Shown here: in pieces, positions 40,757 through 50,083 of the stretch | How positions within the stretch are numbered: position 1 is the stretch's first letter | How the letters are laid out: each line of letters starts with the position of its first letter | NCBI RefSeq assembly: GCF_025153455.1 | Contig: NZ_JANZNT010000001.1 | Location: 1,178,001-1,242,000 of the forward strand | DNA from: Sphingomonas sp. BGYR3 | GTDB taxonomy: Bacteria > Pseudomonadota > Alphaproteobacteria > Sphingomonadales > Sphingomonadaceae | Direction of reading: 5' to 3' | DNA length: 64,000 nucleotides | Program-made: the position numbers and the translations under genes | Notes under the pieces: model-generated | The model's input: the letters and a program-made list of their open reading frames with translations, nothing else | Database searches by the model: none | What the model was told of the DNA's origin: nothing

Positions 40757-42552
40757 CCGCGTGCGATCGCCTCGGCCGCGATCATCCGGGCTTCGGCATC
40801 CATGCCCACGGCGCGCAGCGCGGCAAGGATGTGGAACAGGTGATGGGCCGGTACGCCGCGCCAGTCGGTCGTCTGCATCCCGATCCCCGCCAGCACGACG
40901 ACGGTCCCCGCCTGCCGCGCATTGGCCGCCGCCTGGATCGCGCGGGTCCAGCGATTCTGCGCGCCGATCGGGACATTATTGTCCGCCGCCAGCGATTCGG
41001 CGTCGGCCGGGGCCAGCCGCCCCAGCCCAGCCAGGGCGGCGACGAACAGCTGCGCCTTTCGCCCCTGTCCCTGATAGCTGGCGGCGGCATCGCGGCTCAA
41101 CGTCCGGCCCGCCGGGTCGGCCAGCGCCAGCATCGCCCAGCCATCGCTGCCCGGCGTCGCCACCGATCGCCAGCGGACGGCGCGCAGATCATGGCCCGCG
41201 CTCAGCATCGCCGCGATCAGGCGGTCTGCATCCCCGGCAATGGCGGGATCGGGGCCGATGCCCCCCGCCGCCTTTGCCGTCAGCACCAGCCGGGCGTATC
41301 GGCCGACCGGCGTCGTCGGCTCGTCCCACAACCGGCGCAGCACTTCCATGCGGCTCTGGCGCGTCGGGCCGACATTGGCCGTGCGCAGATCGGATGCCAC
41401 CGCGACCGCCGCGGGCGCATCCACGCCGCTTTCGTCAATCGCTCCGTACAGGTCGGCATAGGCGGCCGAGGACAGGACGCCCGCCGCCGCCGCCGCCTCT
41501 GCCGCGGTCAGCCGGTCGACCGGGGCCAGCTGCGGTGCCTGTGCCTGCCACAGCACCATCTGCGGGGATGCAGCGGCCAGCAGCGGTTCCGGCAATGCCT
41601 CGCCCAGCGCGGTTGCCAGGCCATAGCGCCAGCTGGACAGGCGATCCGCCTCGTCCCAGTCGATCGTCACGTCGCGGCGACCCTGCGCGCCCCGGCTCAG
41701 CATCTTTTCGGCCAGCGCCAGGTCGATGCCCCGCGCGATCCGCGCGCGCCGGGCGGCATCGATCATGCGCCCCGCATCGGCGGCCTTGCCCTCCAGCGCG
41801 GCGCACCATGCCTGAGCCAGCACCCAGCCCCGCTCGCGCGATCGTTGCCCGGCCGTGCCGGCCAGCGGACAGACACCGCCCGGATCGGCGGCGGCCAGCA
41901 TCGCCTGCATCGCCACCTGATCCAGCTTGGGCGTATAATTTTCGCCATCGACCGACTGCACCAGCGCGCGGGCGGCATTCGCCTCGCCCATCCGGATCAG
42001 CAGCCACGCGCGCTCGGCGGCGAAATCCGCGCCATTCAGGTCGCGCGGCGTATCGCTGGGGGCCAGCAGCACGCGGCGCAGCGTGATCGACAGCCAGCGG
42101 GAGGCGATGGGCGCATTCATCCGCCGCATCAGCATCTGGATCAGCGGGCCGTTCGCATTGCCGTAAATCGGGCCGGACAGGCTGGCGGCATCGGCCACGC
42201 CGATCTGCGCGGTGCCGCGGCGGGCATAATCGGGCAGCGCATACATGGCGAGCGCGGGGGCCGGTGTCGGGCTGGGCGTCGCGCCGGGCGTCGGCGTCGC
42301 CTCCGGGGACAGGGGATCGTCCGCCGCAGCGACGCCGGGCGCGGGGGTCGGCGCCGGGCTGGCGCTCGGCGGCGGCGTGCGGGGTGCATCCGGGCGGGGC
42401 TGCGCGGGCCGTGGGGTCGGGGCCGGGTCGCCAAATCCGGGCGGCAACAGGCTTTCCGGCGCATCCTGGCCCAGCGCCGGGATCGCCATGCCCGCCGCCG
42501 CCAGCGCGACCGCGATCAGGGATATGGCGGTGCTATTGCGCCAGATTTTCAA
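40753..42552 (-). CDS. Large secreted/anchored protein of unknown function, proline-rich N-terminal part
   Basis: This 599-residue protein starts at a TTG (42552) with GGAAGTG upstream. It has a signal or anchor segment (SLIAVALAAAGMAIPALGQ), then a long Pro/Ala/Thr-rich linker (about residues 35-100), then an all-alpha-looking region rich in Ala and Leu that may form TPR-like or solenoid repeats. I do not recognise the family. It overlaps the small membrane protein gene upstream and xerD downstream, so the three are probably co-translated. It likely works in the periplasm. Confidence 0.75.
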   Translation of the reverse strand: MKIWRNSTAISLIAVALAAAGMAIPALGQDAPESLLPPGFGDPAPTPRPAQPRPDAPRTPPPSASPAPTPAPGVAAADDPLSPEATPTPGATPSPTPAPALAMYALPDYARRGTAQIGVADAASLSGPIYGNANGPLIQMLMRRMNAPIASRWLSITLRRVLLAPSDTPRDLNGADFAAERAWLLIRMGEANAARALVQSVDGENYTPKLDQVAMQAMLAAADPGGVCPLAGTAGQRSRERGWVLAQAWCAALEGKAADAGRMIDAARRARIARGIDLALAEKMLSRGAQGRRDVTIDWDEADRLSSWRYGLATALGEALPEPLLAAASPQMVLWQAQAPQLAPVDRLTAAEAAAAAGVLSSAAYADLYGAIDESGVDAPAAVAVASDLRTANVGPTRQSRMEVLRRLWDEPTTPVGRYARLVLTAKAAGGIGPDPAIAGDADRLIAAMLSAGHDLRAVRWRSVATPGSDGWAMLALADPAGRTLSRDAAASYQGQGRKAQLFVAALAGLGRLAPADAESLAADNNVPIGAQNRWTRAIQAAANARQAGTVVVLAGIGMQTTDWRGVPAHHLFHILAALRAVGMDAEARMIAAEAIARG

Positions 42553-42718
42553 GCGACACTTCCTTTTCCACCCGGACCGGAGCCTTTTCGGTGGAGCGGC
42601 TGGCAAGGAAGAAGATGCCGCCGACCAGCAGCACCAGGACGATGATGGCAATCACCAGCGGGCGCATCGGCCCGGCGCGACGGCGGGAAGGACTGGAAAA
42701 CGCATTACGGCGAGCCAT
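42533..42718 (-). CDS. Small single-span membrane protein of unknown function
   Basis: This 61-residue protein has a basic N-terminus (MARRNAFSSPSRRRAG), one strong membrane helix (VIAIIVLVLLVGGIFFLA) and a charged tail (ASRSTEKAPVRVEKEVSLENLAQ), implying N-in orientation with the tail outside. It overlaps the next gene by 20 bases in another frame. It is divergent from aroK. It may act with the large protein downstream. Confidence 0.7.
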   Translation of the reverse strand: MARRNAFSSPSRRRAGPMRPLVIAIIVLVLLVGGIFFLASRSTEKAPVRVEKEVSLENLAQ

Positions 42719-42805
42719 GATCGGGGGTCGGATCCTCTATTGTCGTCGGGGGTTGTCGCGGGCCTTTTGCCCGACAGGCGCCCTCAATGTATAGCCCCCG
42801 CCGCA

Positions 42806-43345
42806 ATGTTTGAGCCACGCCCCACCGATTCCCGCTGGACCGGCAAGCCGATCGTGCTGGTCGGCCTGATGGGCGTGGGCAAATCGACCATTGGAAAGCG
42901 GCTGGCGGCGCGGCTGCACCTGCCCTTTGTCGATGCGGATGACGAGATTGAACAGGCCGCCGGCATGACCATCGCCGAAATCTTCGAACGCTATGGCGAA
43001 CCGCAGTTCCGCGATGGCGAACGCCGCGTCATCGCCCGGCTGATCGACGGCCGTCCGCGCGTCATCGCCACGGGCGGCGGCGCGTTCATCCAGGACGATA
43101 CCCGCGCCCTGATCCTGGATCAGGCGCTGGCCGTCTGGCTCGACGCGGATATCGACGTGCTGGTCGAACGCGTGCGCAAACGCGATCACCGGCCCCTGCT
43201 TCGCGGCCGCGATCCCGGCACGGTACTGCGCGATCTGGCCGCCATGCGAAACCCAGTTTATGCGCTGGCGCCCGTCCGCGTCATCAGCCAACAGGCACCG
43301 CACGACGTGACGGTTCAGAAAATCCTGGAGGCGATTTGCCGATGA
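42806..43345 (+). CDS. aroK: Shikimate kinase
   Basis: This 179-residue kinase has the P-loop GLMGVGKSTIGKRLA, the shikimate-binding DADDEIE and GEPQFRDGERRV, GGGAF and the lid region RDHRPLLRG. It phosphorylates shikimate in aromatic amino-acid synthesis. The ATG at 42806 is the first sensible start. Its stop overlaps aroB (ATGA). Confidence 0.96.
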   Translation: MFEPRPTDSRWTGKPIVLVGLMGVGKSTIGKRLAARLHLPFVDADDEIEQAAGMTIAEIFERYGEPQFRDGERRVIARLIDGRPRVIATGGGAFIQDDTRALILDQALAVWLDADIDVLVERVRKRDHRPLLRGRDPGTVLRDLAAMRNPVYALAPVRVISQQAPHDVTVQKILEAICR

Positions 43346-44472
43346 CGACCATTCCCGTTTCCCTGGGCGATCGCAGTTACGATGTGCGGATCGAACGCGG
43401 CCTGATCGACCGGGCGGGCGAGGCGCTGGCCCCGCTGTCCCGCGGGCGGCCGATGCCGATCATCACCGATGCCAATGTCGCCATCCATGCCGAACGGCTG
43501 GGCGAATCGCTGGCGGCGGCGGGCATCGCCAGCGAACGCATCGTGCTGGCCCCGGGCGAGCGAACCAAGGGATGGGACACGCTGGAGGTGCTGACCGACC
43601 GGCTGCTCGACATGGGCGTGGAACGCAGCGACCATGTCATCGCGCTGGGCGGCGGCGTGATCGGCGATCTGGTCGGCTTTGCCTGCTCGATCCTGAAACG
43701 CGGCTGCAACTTCATTCAAGTGCCGACGACCCTGCTGGCTCAGGTGGACAGCAGCGTCGGCGGCAAGACCGCGATCAACACGCGCGCGGGCAAGAATCTG
43801 ATCGGCGCATTCCATCAACCGGCGCTGGTGCTGATCGACCCCGATGTGCTGGACAGCCTGCCCGCCCGCGAACTGCGCGCCGGTTATGCAGAGGTCGTCA
43901 AATACGGCCTGATCGACGATCCCGACTTCTTCGCCTGGTGCGAAGAACATGGCGCGGCGCTGCTCGATGGCGATCCGGTCGCCCGCCAATATGCCATCGC
44001 CCGGTCGGTCAGGGCCAAGGCGCGGATCGTCGGCGCGGACGAACGGGAGACGGCGGGCACCCGCGCGCTCCTCAACCTCGGCCACACCTTCGGCCATGCG
44101 CTGGAGGCAGAGACGGGCTTTTCCGACCGGCTGCTGCATGGCGAAGGGGTAGCGGCGGGCATGGCGCTCGCCTTTGCCTATTCCGCGTCAAAGGGGCTGT
44201 GTCCGGACGAAGATGCCGCCCGCGTCGCGGCGCATCTGCGCGCCAGCGGCCTGCCCGACGGCCTTGCCGCCGCCCATGTCCATGCCGATGGCGAAACGCT
44301 GGTCGGCCATATGCTGCATGACAAGAAAATGACGGGCGGCACCCTGCCCTTCCTGCTCGCGCGCGGGATCGGCCGGACCTATCTCGACAAGACCGTCGAC
44401 CTGGCGGACGTCGCCGCGTTCCTCGATGCGCAACCCCGGACGCTGGAGGGCGTGACATTCCCCGCGGGGTAA
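43342..44472 (+). CDS. aroB: 3-dehydroquinate synthase
   Basis: This 376-residue protein matches Aro[34 protein letters not shown], the [20 protein letters not shown] signature, metal ligands in [14 protein letters not shown] and HGEGVAAGM. It converts DAHP to 3-dehydroquinate with NAD+ and a divalent metal. The 3' end is GGGG-TAA, and the DUF2256 mini-gene begins inside it. Confidence 0.97.
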   Translation: MTTIPVSLGDRSYDVRIERGLIDRAGEALAPLSRGRPMPIITDANVAIHAERLGESLAAAGIASERIVLAPGERTKGWDTLEVLTDRLLDMGVERSDHVIALGGGVIGDLVGFACSILKRGCNFIQVPTTLLAQVDSSVGGKTAINTRAGKNLIGAFHQPALVLIDPDVLDSLPARELRAGYAEVVKYGLIDDPDFFAWCEEHGAALLDGDPVARQYAIARSVRAKARIVGADERETAGTRALLNLGHTFGHALEAETGFSDRLLHGEGVAAGMALAFAYSASKGLCPDEDAARVAAHLRASGLPDGLAAAHVHADGETLVGHMLHDKKMTGGTLPFLLARGIGRTYLDKTVDLADVAAFLDAQPRTLEGVTFPAG

Positions 44473-44606
44473 AAAAACAGCATCTGCCGGAAAAAACCTG
44501 TCCGGTGTGCAACCGCCCCTTTGCCTGGCGCAAGAAGTGGGAGCGGGCCTGGGACAATGTCATCTATTGTTCCGACCGCTGCCGCCGCGACGGCAAGCGG
44601 GGGTAA
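44457..44606 (+). CDS. DUF2256 mini-protein, apparent ATT start
   Basis: This frame encodes a DUF2256 protein of about 49 residues with two zinc-type CxxC-like pairs (TCPVCNRPF and YCSDRC) and the conserved [17 protein letters not shown] block. No ATG, GTG or TTG lies in frame before the conserved part. An ATT at 44457 has GGAGGG six bases upstream, which is the best start and overlaps the end of aroB by 16 bases. The alternative is a -1 slip on the G-run before the aroB stop, which would fuse the two products. The family function is unknown; a small zinc-binding or nucleic-acid-binding protein is plausible. Confidence 0.75.
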   Translation: MPRGVKKQHLPEKTCPVCNRPFAWRKKWERAWDNVIYCSDRCRRDGKRG

Positions 44607-44617
44607 GCGGCGCCCGG

Positions 44618-44950
44618 TCAGCCGCGCACGCCCGTCCACGCCCACCACAGCCAGCCCGCGATCATCACCGCCCCGCCGATCGGCGTGATCGCGCCCAGCC
44701 AGCGCGGGCCGCCCAGCGCCATCAGGTACAGCGTGACGGCAAAGATCATGCCGCCGATGACGAACGCCCATCCCGGCCCCCGCGCACCCGTCTGCATCGC
44801 GGCGACGGCGGCGACGGCGTGGATCAGCTGATACATCCCGCCGGTCTTCAGCCACTCCTGCGCCTGTCCGCTCGCCCCATGCGCCCCGAACGCCCCGGCC
44901 ACCACGGCCATCGCCCCGGACAGGGCAGCAACGATCAACAACGCGTTCAT
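44618..44950 (-). CDS. DUF423 membrane protein
   Basis: This 110-residue protein has four hydrophobic segments and the DUF423 pattern (GAFGAHGASGQAQEWLKTG, MYQLIHAVA, GGPRWLGAITPIGGAVMIAGW). The function of the family is unknown; it is a small inner-membrane protein. The ATG overlaps the dgkA stop (ATGA). Confidence 0.9.
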   Translation of the reverse strand: MNALLIVAALSGAMAVVAGAFGAHGASGQAQEWLKTGGMYQLIHAVAAVAAMQTGARGPGWAFVIGGMIFAVTLYLMALGGPRWLGAITPIGGAVMIAGWLWWAWTGVRG

Positions 44951-45318
44951 GGTAACACTCCGGACAGGATGAAACGGTCGAACAGCAATGCCCCGCCGAC
45001 GCCCAGCGCCGCAATGCTGATCAGCAGCACAGCGCCGGCCATCATGTCCTTGATCGCCTTCACCTCGGGGTGAATGGCCGGATGCAGCAGGTCGACCAGC
45101 GCCTCGACCGCCGAATTGACCAGTTCCAGCGCCAGCACCAGCGCAATGGTCAGCGCGACCAGCCCCCACCAGATCGCAGGCGGCCTGAGCAGCAGCAGGG
45201 CGAGGGCCGCGACAATAGCCAACGCCGTCTGGACCCGGAAACTGCGTTCTCTGATCCAGCCGAACCGGATGCCGGAAACCGCAAAGCCAAGCCGTTCGCG
45301 GAACGGCCGGTTCTTCAC
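44947..45318 (-). CDS. dgkA: Diacylglycerol kinase
   Basis: This 123-residue membrane enzyme has three hydrophobic helices and the DgkA signature ELVNSAVEALVDLLHP with the catalytic glutamate, plus KDMMAGAVLL. It recycles diacylglycerol from membrane-derived oligosaccharide or LPS metabolism. It starts at GTG, overlapping the antiporter stop (GTGA). Confidence 0.95.
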   Translation of the reverse strand: MKNRPFRERLGFAVSGIRFGWIRERSFRVQTALAIVAALALLLLRPPAIWWGLVALTIALVLALELVNSAVEALVDLLHPAIHPEVKAIKDMMAGAVLLISIAALGVGGALLFDRFILSGVLP

Positions 45319-47108
45319 TTGGCCACCGCCTCGTCGGAATGGACGGACACGTTGCCGCCCTTGCTGTTCTGGCTGAACATCACCTCGCGCGCGGCGTACA
45401 GGTCGCCGGATTCCTTCTGCAGCTTCAGCCGCTTGAGGTCGCGGTCGCGATATTCCTGTTCGGTGCGTTCGATCTCGCCCGGATCGACGCCCACCGCTGC
45501 CATCGCCTTTCGCGCCATCACGACGGCGCTTTCCATCACTTCGCGCACGATGCCCTCTACCGGCGCGCCGTGCATCTTCATCACCGACCGACGGTCATAG
45601 GCGCGGACAAAGACCATGGCGTCGGGAAACGCCTCGTGAATCTGGTTCAGCTTTTCGGCATCGACCTCGTTGCCGTCGGGGCACAGCAGGATCAGCTCCG
45701 CATCCTCCGCCCCCGCGCGCCGCAGCAGGTCGACACGCAGGCCGTCGCCATAATAGACCTTCATGCCAAAGGTGCCGGCCACGTCGATCATCTGAACATC
45801 GCGGTCGATCAGCGTGACGGCAATCCCCTGACCAATCAGCATCTGCGCCACCGTCTGCCCGAACCGGCCATAGCCGACGACGATCGCGCTGGCCCCGTCA
45901 TGGCGAGGCGCGTCACGCACCTCTGCCCCCTCGCCCGCCGGTTCGGCCCGGAATCGCCGGGTGAACATCATCAGGAACGGCGTGGTCGCCATGCTGATCG
46001 TGATGATCGCGCCGAACACGCTGGCCGCCTCCGGCGCGATCAGCAGCGCGCCTTGCGCCTGCGCGAACAGGACGAATCCGAACTCGCCGCCCTGACTGAG
46101 CAGCAGGCCAAGCGCCAGTGCGGGTCGCCACGCGGTGCCGAACAGCATGGCCAGCCCGGTGATGACCGCAGCCTTGGTCGCGATCAGCATCAGCGCCATT
46201 GACAGGACGAACACCGGCCGTTCCGCAATCGCGCCCAGATCGAGCATCATGCCGACGGCCAGAAAGAACAGGCCGAGCAGGATCGAGCGGAACGGCTCCA
46301 CATCCGCCTCCAGTTCGTGCCGGAACGGGCTGTCGGCCAGCATCACGCCCGCGATGAACGCCCCCAGCGCGGTGGACAGGCCGATCGCCTCCATGATCGC
46401 CGCGCTGGCCAGCACTGTGAACAGCCCGGCAAACACGAACATCTCGCGCTCGCCCAGATTGCCGATCAGCTTGAACAGCGGCCGCAGCACGAACCGCCCT
46501 GCCAGGATCAGGCCGGTCACGGCCAGCACGGTATAGAGCGCCAGCTGCCATCCCGGCGGCCCCGCCGCATCCGCCGGATTGCGCGACAGCGCCGCGACAA
46601 TGGTGATCAGCGGAACGATCGACAGGTCCTGAAACAGCAGGACGGAAAAGGCGCGCTCGCCGAACGGGGTGCGCAACCGCCCGGCCGATTGCAGCATCGG
46701 CAGCACCTGCGCCGTGGACGACAGCGCCAGCGGCAGGCCGAGCGCCAGCGCGGCAGGCCAGCTGAAATTGGCATAATAGGCGATCAGCACGGTCAGCGCG
46801 ATGCCGCACAGCACCACCTGTGCCAGGCCGAATCCGAAAATGTCGCGCTTCATCGCCCATAGTCGCGCCGGGCTCAGTTCCAGCCCGACCAGGAACAAAA
46901 GCAGCGTGATGCCAAGCTCGGCAATGACCAGCTTGTTTTGCGCATCGCCAACAATGCCCAGCACTTCCGGCCCGACTACGGCCCCTGCGACCAGGAAGCC
47001 CAGCGTCGCACCCAGGCCCAGCTTGCGGAACAACAGGACGAACACCAGCGCAAAGCCCAGCAGCGGGGCAAATTCCCGCGTCATCGACAGGCCGTGATGC
47101 GCCTCCAT
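45315..47108 (-). CDS. Kef-type K+/H+ antiporter with TrkA-N domain
   Basis: This 597-residue protein has about 12 membrane segments of the CPA2 exchanger fold (LLLFLVGLELSPARLWAM, LSSTAQVLPML, FQDLSIVPLI, SQGGEFGFVLFA) and a cytoplasmic RCK/TrkA-N domain (VVGYGRFGQTVAQML, VTLIDRD). It resembles glutathione-gated KefB/KefC. The C-terminal tail after about residue 540 is charged. It overlaps dgkA by four bases and follows the Fe-S scaffold gene by TGATG. Confidence 0.92.
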   Translation of the reverse strand: MEAHHGLSMTREFAPLLGFALVFVLLFRKLGLGATLGFLVAGAVVGPEVLGIVGDAQNKLVIAELGITLLLFLVGLELSPARLWAMKRDIFGFGLAQVVLCGIALTVLIAYYANFSWPAALALGLPLALSSTAQVLPMLQSAGRLRTPFGERAFSVLLFQDLSIVPLITIVAALSRNPADAAGPPGWQLALYTVLAVTGLILAGRFVLRPLFKLIGNLGEREMFVFAGLFTVLASAAIMEAIGLSTALGAFIAGVMLADSPFRHELEADVEPFRSILLGLFFLAVGMMLDLGAIAERPVFVLSMALMLIATKAAVITGLAMLFGTAWRPALALGLLLSQGGEFGFVLFAQAQGALLIAPEAASVFGAIITISMATTPFLMMFTRRFRAEPAGEGAEVRDAPRHDGASAIVVGYGRFGQTVAQMLIGQGIAVTLIDRDVQMIDVAGTFGMKVYYGDGLRVDLLRRAGAEDAELILLCPDGNEVDAEKLNQIHEAFPDAMVFVRAYDRRSVMKMHGAPVEGIVREVMESAVVMARKAMAAVGVDPGEIERTEQEYRDRDLKRLKLQKESGDLYAAREVMFSQNSKGGNVSVHSDEAVAK

Positions 47109-47542
47109 CAGGCGGCCCGCCGGGTGCGCGCTTCGGCCATGGCATCGGCCGCCGCCTCGAACGGCAGGCGGATGGAGGCGTGGCGGGCGGCGTGCGGGAT
47201 TGCGGGTTCAAAGATCGCAAGACCGGGCCAGTCCGGCACCGCGCCCTCGCCCGCAAGCCAGCGGGTCAGCGCATCGCGGGCATCGGCAATCTCGGCCAGC
47301 GTCTGCCCCCGCGCGTATTCGGCAAACAGCGCGGCCGATGCCTGCCCCAGCGCACAGGCGCGGACCATCAGGCCAAGCTCGTTCAGCCGCCCATCATCGT
47401 CCAGCACCACATCGGCGGTGACCCGGCTGCCACAGATGGGCGAGCGCCGCTCGACGGTTGCCATTGGGGCATCCAGCCGCTTCAGCCCGGCAGTCGATGC
47501 CGCCAGCCGCAAAATCTCGGTGTTGTAAAGCTGCCCCGCCAT
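47108..47542 (-). CDS. IscU/SufU-like Fe-S scaffold family protein, lacking third cysteine
   Basis: This 144-residue protein has the NifU-N fold with CGSRV at Cys37 and ACALGQASA at Cys63, the positions of the first two cluster ligands. The region where the third cysteine is expected reads HAARHASIRLPF, without cysteine. It may be a specialised or degenerate scaffold. Its position beside a Kef antiporter hints at a redox link, but that is speculative. Confidence 0.85.
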   Translation of the reverse strand: MAGQLYNTEILRLAASTAGLKRLDAPMATVERRSPICGSRVTADVVLDDDGRLNELGLMVRACALGQASAALFAEYARGQTLAEIADARDALTRWLAGEGAVPDWPGLAIFEPAIPHAARHASIRLPFEAAADAMAEARTRRAA

Positions 47543-47669
47543 AGCCGACAGATAGGCTGGATCAGCCCGAAGCGCGAGGGGGGAGAGGACGTTTTTCCCG
47601 CGCGGGCGGGTGACCGCCCGTCACCCGCTGCGCTCGCAATGACACGGTTACCGCCTGGCAGACACCGTC

Positions 47670-48209
47670 TCACTCCCGCGGCTGCGGACTTTCAGGGAAC
47701 ACCGGCTCGCCCCGCCGCCGCTTGTCGACAAACTCCGCGATGCCCGCGCTGGTGGCGTTAAGCAGGGAATAGCTGGTGCTGTCCGTCATCCAGGGCGGGC
47801 GGCGCGTCGGCCCGCCGCTGACCGTATCGATCACCAGCACGATCAGCAGAAAGCCAAGGCTGGCGACGATCAGCCCCTTGATCCCGCCAAATCCGAACCC
47901 CAGCGCACGGTCGATCGGGCCAAGCACCGAATTGCGCGTGCGCGACCCGATGGCATTGGCGACCAGCCGTCCGGCGACATAGGTGGAGCCGGAGATGATC
48001 GCGAACGCCAGCACGGCTGCCCCCGCATCGGTGCCAACCGGATCGGCCAGCGCCGCGGTCAGCGGAGTATGGCCAAAGCGCAGCGCGACGATCACGAACA
48101 GGAACGCCATCAGCGACAACACTTCGGTCACGAACCCGCGCCACAGGCCCATCACCGCCGATCCGCCAACGGTCAGCAGCACGATGATGTCCAGCGCGGT
48201 CAGTTCCAT
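47670..48209 (-). CDS. cvpA: CvpA-family inner-membrane protein
   Basis: This 179-residue protein has four hydrophobic segments starting with LTALDIIVLLTVGGSAVMGLWRG, and the CvpA pattern (GLWRGFVTEVLSL, GPIDRALGFGFGGIKGL). CvpA proteins are tied to envelope homeostasis and were first seen in colicin V production. The ATG at 48209 follows AGGGATTTGT. In many bacteria it lies near purF, which is not in this window. Confidence 0.9.
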   Translation of the reverse strand: MELTALDIIVLLTVGGSAVMGLWRGFVTEVLSLMAFLFVIVALRFGHTPLTAALADPVGTDAGAAVLAFAIISGSTYVAGRLVANAIGSRTRNSVLGPIDRALGFGFGGIKGLIVASLGFLLIVLVIDTVSGGPTRRPPWMTDSTSYSLLNATSAGIAEFVDKRRRGEPVFPESPQPRE

Positions 48210-48510
48210 TACAAATCCCTCATCGACAGCGCCCTGCCCCGTTCGCGCCCCTGCATCGGGGTGGCCGCCGTCCATCCGTCCACCCCTAGCCGTTCGTATC
48301 GAACGAAGTCGAGACACATGGGGACGAACGTCGATGCCCGTAACCAGATGCCGCCCCTCATCGATCCTCCCCCGCCAGGGGGAGGTGCCGCCAGAGGCGG
48401 CGGAGGGGGAGGAATCCCAGCAGCAGGCGGCGGCTATCCTCCCCCTCCGGCCCGCTGTCGCGGTCCACCTCCCCCTTGCGGGGGAGGATGGCGTTGCAGC
48501 AGCTTGGCGC
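48210..48510. repeat. Repeat-rich intergenic block
   Basis: About 300 bases between cvpA and radA hold no gene. A 'GTTCGTATCGAACGAAGTCGAGACAC'-like element lies at 48292-48317. From 48361 to about 48490 several C-run/G-run palindromes alternate. This is a cluster of dispersed sphingomonad-type repeats. Confidence 0.65.
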
Positions 48511-49890
48511 CTACCCGCCCCGCGCCAGCAGATGGTCGACGAACGCCTTCAGCGTGGCAAAGCCCGACAGGCGCATCGGGCTTTTGTCCGCCGGTTGCGC
48601 GGCCGGGCCAAGCGCGCGGTTGAAGCCCAGCTTCGCCGCTTCCTTCATCCGCAGGCCCGCATGGGCCACCGGCCGCACCTCGCCCGACAGCGCGATTTCA
48701 CCGAACGCAATCCCGTCCGACGGCAAAGGCCGTTCCGCCAGCGCAGAGATCAGCGCGGCCGCCACCGCCAGGTCCGCTGCCGGGTCCTGAACCCGGTATC
48801 CGCCAGCGATGTTCAGATAGACTTCGCACGTCGAAAAACTGAGGCCGCACCGCGCCTCCAGCACCGCCAGGATCATGGCCAGCCGCCCGCTGTCCCATCC
48901 GACCACGGCCCGGCGCGGCGTCGCCCCGCTGGCCAGCCGCACGACCAGCGCCTGCACCTCGACCAGCACGGGACGCGTTCCTTCCAGCGCGGGAAACACC
49001 ACCGATCCGGTCACGCTCTCCGCCCGGTCGGTCAGGAACAGGGTGGACGGATTGGCCACCTCGGTCAGCCCCTCGCCCGCCATGGCGAACACGCCGATCT
49101 CGTCCGTCCCGCCGAACCGGTTCTTGACCGCGCGCAGGATGCGGAACTGATGGCTGCGCTCGCCCTCGAAACTCAGCACGGTGTCGACCATGTGCTCCAG
49201 CACGCGGGGACCCGCGATCGATCCGTCCTTGGTGACATGGCCGACCAGCACGACGGCAGTGCCGCGTTCCTTGGCAAAGCGGATCAGTTCCTGCGACGCG
49301 GCGCGCACCTGACTGACCGTGCCCGGCGCCCCTTCAATGAGGTCGCTGTGCATCGTCTGGATGGAATCGATGATCAGCAGGTCCGGCGCCTCTCCCCGAT
49401 CTCCGAACGTGGTCAGGATGTCGCGCACCGATGTGGCGCTGGCCAGTTGCACCGGCGCCTTGCCCAGCCCCAGCCGCCGCGCGCGCAGCCGCACCTGATC
49501 CGCCGCCTCCTCGCCAGAGACATAGGCGACCTGCTTGCCCGCCAGTGCCAGCCTGGCCGCCGCCTGCAGCAGCAGGGTCGATTTGCCGATGCCGGGATCC
49601 CCGCCGATCAGCGTCGCCGACCCCTCGACAAACCCACCGCCCAGCGCCCGGTCCAGCTCGGCAATCCCCGTCGCCATCCGGTCGGGCAGCGCAACATCGC
49701 TGTCCAGCCCGGACAGGACGATGGCACGGCCACCGGATTGCAGGTTGTGCTTGGCCTGAAACGGCGTGACGACCGCGCCCGCCTCTTCGACCAGGCTGTT
49801 CCACTCACCGCAATCGCCGCACTGCCCCTGCCACTGCGACGTGACCGAACCGCATTGCTGACAGACATATCGTTTCTTCGGCTTGGCCAT
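48511..49890 (-). CDS. radA: DNA repair protein RadA
   Basis: This 459-residue protein has the N-terminal four-cysteine zinc finger (YVCQQCG...CGDCGEW), Walker A (GGDPGIGKST), the RadA-specific KNRFG motif in the middle, and a Lon-like C-terminal domain. It processes recombination intermediates and promotes branch migration. The ATG has no strong ribosome-binding site, but the N-terminus is canonical. Confidence 0.96.
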   Translation of the reverse strand: MAKPKKRYVCQQCGSVTSQWQGQCGDCGEWNSLVEEAGAVVTPFQAKHNLQSGGRAIVLSGLDSDVALPDRMATGIAELDRALGGGFVEGSATLIGGDPGIGKSTLLLQAAARLALAGKQVAYVSGEEAADQVRLRARRLGLGKAPVQLASATSVRDILTTFGDRGEAPDLLIIDSIQTMHSDLIEGAPGTVSQVRAASQELIRFAKERGTAVVLVGHVTKDGSIAGPRVLEHMVDTVLSFEGERSHQFRILRAVKNRFGGTDEIGVFAMAGEGLTEVANPSTLFLTDRAESVTGSVVFPALEGTRPVLVEVQALVVRLASGATPRRAVVGWDSGRLAMILAVLEARCGLSFSTCEVYLNIAGGYRVQDPAADLAVAAALISALAERPLPSDGIAFGEIALSGEVRPVAHAGLRMKEAAKLGFNRALGPAAQPADKSPMRLSGFATLKAFVDHLLARGG

Positions 49891-50083
49891 GGGGTTGCGC
49901 TAGCACGGCCGGAACAAAAAGGGAATATCGAAGCGTCGGCGCTGTCCTACCCGGCGATGACCGGGCTAGGCTCGCCGGATGCGCAGTCCCATCTTCGGCC
50001 TGACCCCGCTTCCCCGCCGGACGAATGCGGGGGCGGATTTTCAAGTGGACGTAGCATCACCTTCGCCACCTTCTGATCCCGAA

